From Flavobacteriia bacterium (GTDB taxonomy: Bacteria; Bacteroidota; Bacteroidia; Flavobacteriales; Flavobacteriaceae), in assembly GCA_003973375.1 (NCBI GenBank), contig QNYL01000039.1, positions 1 to 6,614 of the forward strand: 6,614 nt of DNA. The letters are read 5' to 3'. Position numbers and translations under genes: made by a program. Positions 4,924 to 6,614 of the stretch are shown piece after piece. Position 1 is the stretch's first letter. Every line of letters starts with the position of its first letter. The notes beneath the pieces are model-generated. The model saw only the letters and a list, made by a program, of their open reading frames with translations. It was not told the DNA's origin and did not search any database.

Positions 4924-5991
4924 ATGATAAAGAACAAGACTTTTATCAAGTTTACCCAATGGGAACACTGGCCAACCCTGATGTTCTATATCCCGCTTAT
5001 CCCCTATTTCGGATTTAAAATTCTCAGTAAAGGGAAACTCTTGTATTATCTGAATACAAATCCGGGCATTCTTTATTCCGGTAACGGAACCGAATCGAAG
5101 TACGAAACGCTTTTAAAGATCCCCGAAGCTTTCCGTCCGAAAAGTATACTCTTTAAAAAAGGAGATTCCTTCAAATTACTTTTACAACAACTGGAAGAAA
5201 AAGGAATTGAATTTCCATTGATCGCCAAGCCCGACATTGGCTTCAGGGGTTATCTGGTAAAAAAAATTGACAGCAAACAAAAGCTCAGATCCTATACGGA
5301 AAATTTTGATGAAAACATCATTATACAGGAGTTTGTCCCTTATCAAAAGGAACTGGGCATATTTTATCACCGCCTGCCGAATAAAAGATCAGGAAAGATC
5401 ACTTCTGTTACTATTAAAAAATTCCTGGTGCTGAAAGGCAATGGTAAAGATACTTTGAAGGAGCTGATGCAAAATGACAAGCGTGCTTTTTTATATTACG
5501 ATCTTTTTAGAATCATTCATAAAAAGAATCTTAAAAAGATAATCCCAAAAAATGAAAAGATCACTTTGTCCGTTATCGGAAACCATTCAAAAGGAACAGA
5601 ATTTATAAATGGAGAACATCTGATCAACAGAGAATTAGAAGAATTTACAGATAAAATAGCACTTCAGATAGACGGTTGGTATTACGGGCGTATTGATCTG
5701 AAATACAAAAACATGGAAGATCTTTTAAAAGTTAAGAACTTCAAGATCCTTGAGGTAAACGGAATTATTTCAGAACCTACCCATATTTACGATGCCTCCC
5801 ATAAAAAAGCTTCCTACCGGAATGCAGTTATTTCTATAAAAAAACACTGGGAAATACTGGATAAGATCGCAAGAAAGAATATGAAAATGCCGGATATCAA
5901 AACACCGAAAATGATCCCATATCTTAAGAATATGTTATGGTTAAGAGCTTATTCCAAAAAGTTGAAAAGATTAAATAAAGCTGATTTTTAA
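4924..5991 (+). CDS. ATP-grasp enzyme of unknown substrate (D-Ala-D-Ala ligase-like fold)
   Basis: The 355-residue product carries an ATP-grasp domain, the fold of ATP-dependent carboxylate-amine (or thiol) ligases working through an acyl phosphate. Residues from the ATG: LIAKPDIGFRG (100-109) with K102 as likely ATP-binding lysine, IIIQEFVPYQKELG (132-145) with E136 in the hinge, FLVLKGNGKDTLKEL (167-181) resembling the glycine-rich GxGK-T-xEL segment of cyanophycin-synthetase-type ligases, GRIDLKY (255-261) with D258, and LEVNG (276-280) with E277 and N279 as magnesium ligands. The catalytic core looks intact. The N-terminal part (WEHWP near residue 13, a hydrophobic stretch, NTNPGILYSGNGTESK) is distinctive and I cannot assign it a role; a mature substrate cannot be named. 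TTG at 4921 is an in-frame alternative start, but the ATG three bases later is preferred. No Shine-Dalgarno site. It converges on the next gene with a 5-nt gap. Confidence 0.8.
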   Translation: MIKNKTFIKFTQWEHWPTLMFYIPLIPYFGFKILSKGKLLYYLNTNPGILYSGNGTESKYETLLKIPEAFRPKSILFKKGDSFKLLLQQLEEKGIEFPLIAKPDIGFRGYLVKKIDSKQKLRSYTENFDENIIIQEFVPYQKELGIFYHRLPNKRSGKITSVTIKKFLVLKGNGKDTLKELMQNDKRAFLYYDLFRIIHKKNLKKIIPKNEKITLSVIGNHSKGTEFINGEHLINRELEEFTDKIALQIDGWYYGRIDLKYKNMEDLLKVKNFKILEVNGIISEPTHIYDASHKKASYRNAVISIKKHWEILDKIARKNMKMPDIKTPKMIPYLKNMLWLRAYSKKLKRLNKADF

Positions 5992-6018
5992 CAATTCTAT
6001 GCTTCCATAGCTTTATTT
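5973..6018. terminator. Possible bidirectional terminator across the convergent gene ends
   Basis: AAATAAAGCT (5973-5982) is a perfect 10-bp inverted repeat of AGCTTTATTT (6009-6018). A second hairpin CTATG-cttc-CATAG (5997-6010) overlaps its right arm. The arms lie inside the last codons of both genes. The stem is AT-rich and lacks a clean T tract, so termination activity is plausible rather than strong. Confidence 0.4.
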
Positions 6019-6494
6019 CTGGGCGTTGTAGGATTGTAACCAAAATCTTTATCGGGTAGTTCCACCCCAAGTTGCGAGATAACATAACCCAGACTCGCAA
6101 AATGATGTATGGCATGACTATGAGCCTGAATCAGTAAAGAGGCCATGGTATATGGTGCATTAACTATCCCCATTCCGAGATCATCTTTTACCTCTACCTT
6201 AAAACTAAGATCCTCCCCTTTGAGCGCCTCCAGTTTTTCAATAATCGTATAAAAATACTGTAACCCAAAGTCTACCTTTTCTTCAGCAAGAGAATTGCGT
6301 TTTCTTTTGGTTAAATCGATCTTTCCCGAATCAATTCCTTCAAAAGCACAATCGAAAATATCCAGGATATGCCGCATATGTCCCCCGATACTTGAATAAT
6401 AAGGTACCACAGATTTATCACTGTAAACCTTGTCTTCTATAGCATTCAGTAGTTTTACTCCTCTCCGCAGATTTTGAATAATGGCATCAATCAT
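5997..6494 (-). CDS. DinB-like (DinB/YfiT fold) putative metalloprotein
   Basis: The 165-residue product fits the DinB/YfiT superfamily in length and pattern: a four-helix bundle that binds a divalent metal through three histidines. Candidate ligands are H39 or H42 in GGHMRHILD on the second helix, and H127 and H131 in AHSHAIHHFASLGYVI on a later helix (the HxxxH arrangement). The C-terminal FGYNPTTPRN stretch resembles the conserved ending of many Bacteroidota DinB-like proteins. Family members include mycothiol- and bacillithiol-dependent thiol transferases and damage-induced proteins of unclear activity; the exact role here is unknown. There is no signal peptide, so it should be cytoplasmic. 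The ATG at 6492-6494 follows a -7 element by about 22 nt. The TAG stop lies 5 nt from the stop of the convergent ATP-grasp gene. Confidence 0.8.
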   Translation of the reverse strand: MIDAIIQNLRRGVKLLNAIEDKVYSDKSVVPYYSSIGGHMRHILDIFDCAFEGIDSGKIDLTKRKRNSLAEEKVDFGLQYFYTIIEKLEALKGEDLSFKVEVKDDLGMGIVNAPYTMASLLIQAHSHAIHHFASLGYVISQLGVELPDKDFGYNPTTPRNKAMEA

Positions 6495-6516
6495 AAATTT
6501 TTTACTTTATCTGTCG

Positions 6517-6524
6517 CAAATTTA
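6517..6524 (-). promoter_or_regulatory. Putative -7 element (TAAATTTG) of the DinB-like gene
   Basis: Read on the minus strand this is TAAATTTG, an exact TAnnTTTG match 22 nt upstream of the ATG. No clear TTG is seen 19 nt further upstream. Nothing else can be supported in the remaining stretch to 6614. Confidence 0.5.
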
Positions 6525-6614
6525 ATGATATAATTACTTATTCAGATTAAAAATTTTAAGAATACCCGGAATTAAGAAAAAAATACTTACATTTAATTGA
6601 TATTCAAGCTATTG

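Noticed and set aside
5924..6115. Minus-strand open frame of 63 codons across the convergent junction
   Set aside because: It overlaps both real genes in another frame and shows no domain or start-site support.

Overview
The window looks like chromosomal housekeeping DNA from a member of the Flavobacteriaceae (Bacteroidota). It is AT-rich, its start codons lack Shine-Dalgarno sequences, and several genes are preceded by the Bacteroidota -7 element TAnnTTTG. The proteins (PrmC, TrmD, L19, a PAP2 phosphatase with signal peptide, a DinB-like protein) have the flavobacterial style. I cannot name the species.

Layout. Positions 1-2003 hold a same-strand run of prmC (5' end cut off), trmD and a PAP2-family phosphatase; trmD and the phosphatase overlap by one base. 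rplS (2152-2502) follows with its own promoter element and leader, and ends at a strong hairpin terminator (2524-2557). Positions 2560-3480 hold no credible protein gene but are not empty. They contain two consecutive units, each made of a Bacteroidota-type -7 element, a structured non-coding stretch (about 378 and 272 nt) and a strong intrinsic terminator. Both units carry a related 44-nt block (30 of 44 positions identical, containing the palindrome AACAATTGTT) about 40 nt upstream of the -7 element. icd (3495-4718), a eukaryote-type NADP isocitrate dehydrogenase, follows with its own promoter and terminator. An ATP-grasp enzyme of unknown substrate (4924-5991) converges on a DinB-like gene (5997-6494, minus strand) with 5 nt between them; a 10-bp inverted repeat spans the junction. 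Positions 6495-6614 hold only the promoter-like element of the DinB-like gene.

How it fits together. PrmC (release-factor methylation), TrmD (m1G37 of tRNA) and L19 all serve translation. The phosphatase is a cell-envelope enzyme that interrupts the common trmD-rplS order. Icd belongs to the TCA cycle. The most interesting part is the pair of putative small RNAs between rplS and icd. I recognise neither as tmRNA, RNase P RNA, SRP RNA or 6S RNA. The second lies just upstream of icd and ends in a terminator, so it could be an independent sRNA or an attenuating leader.
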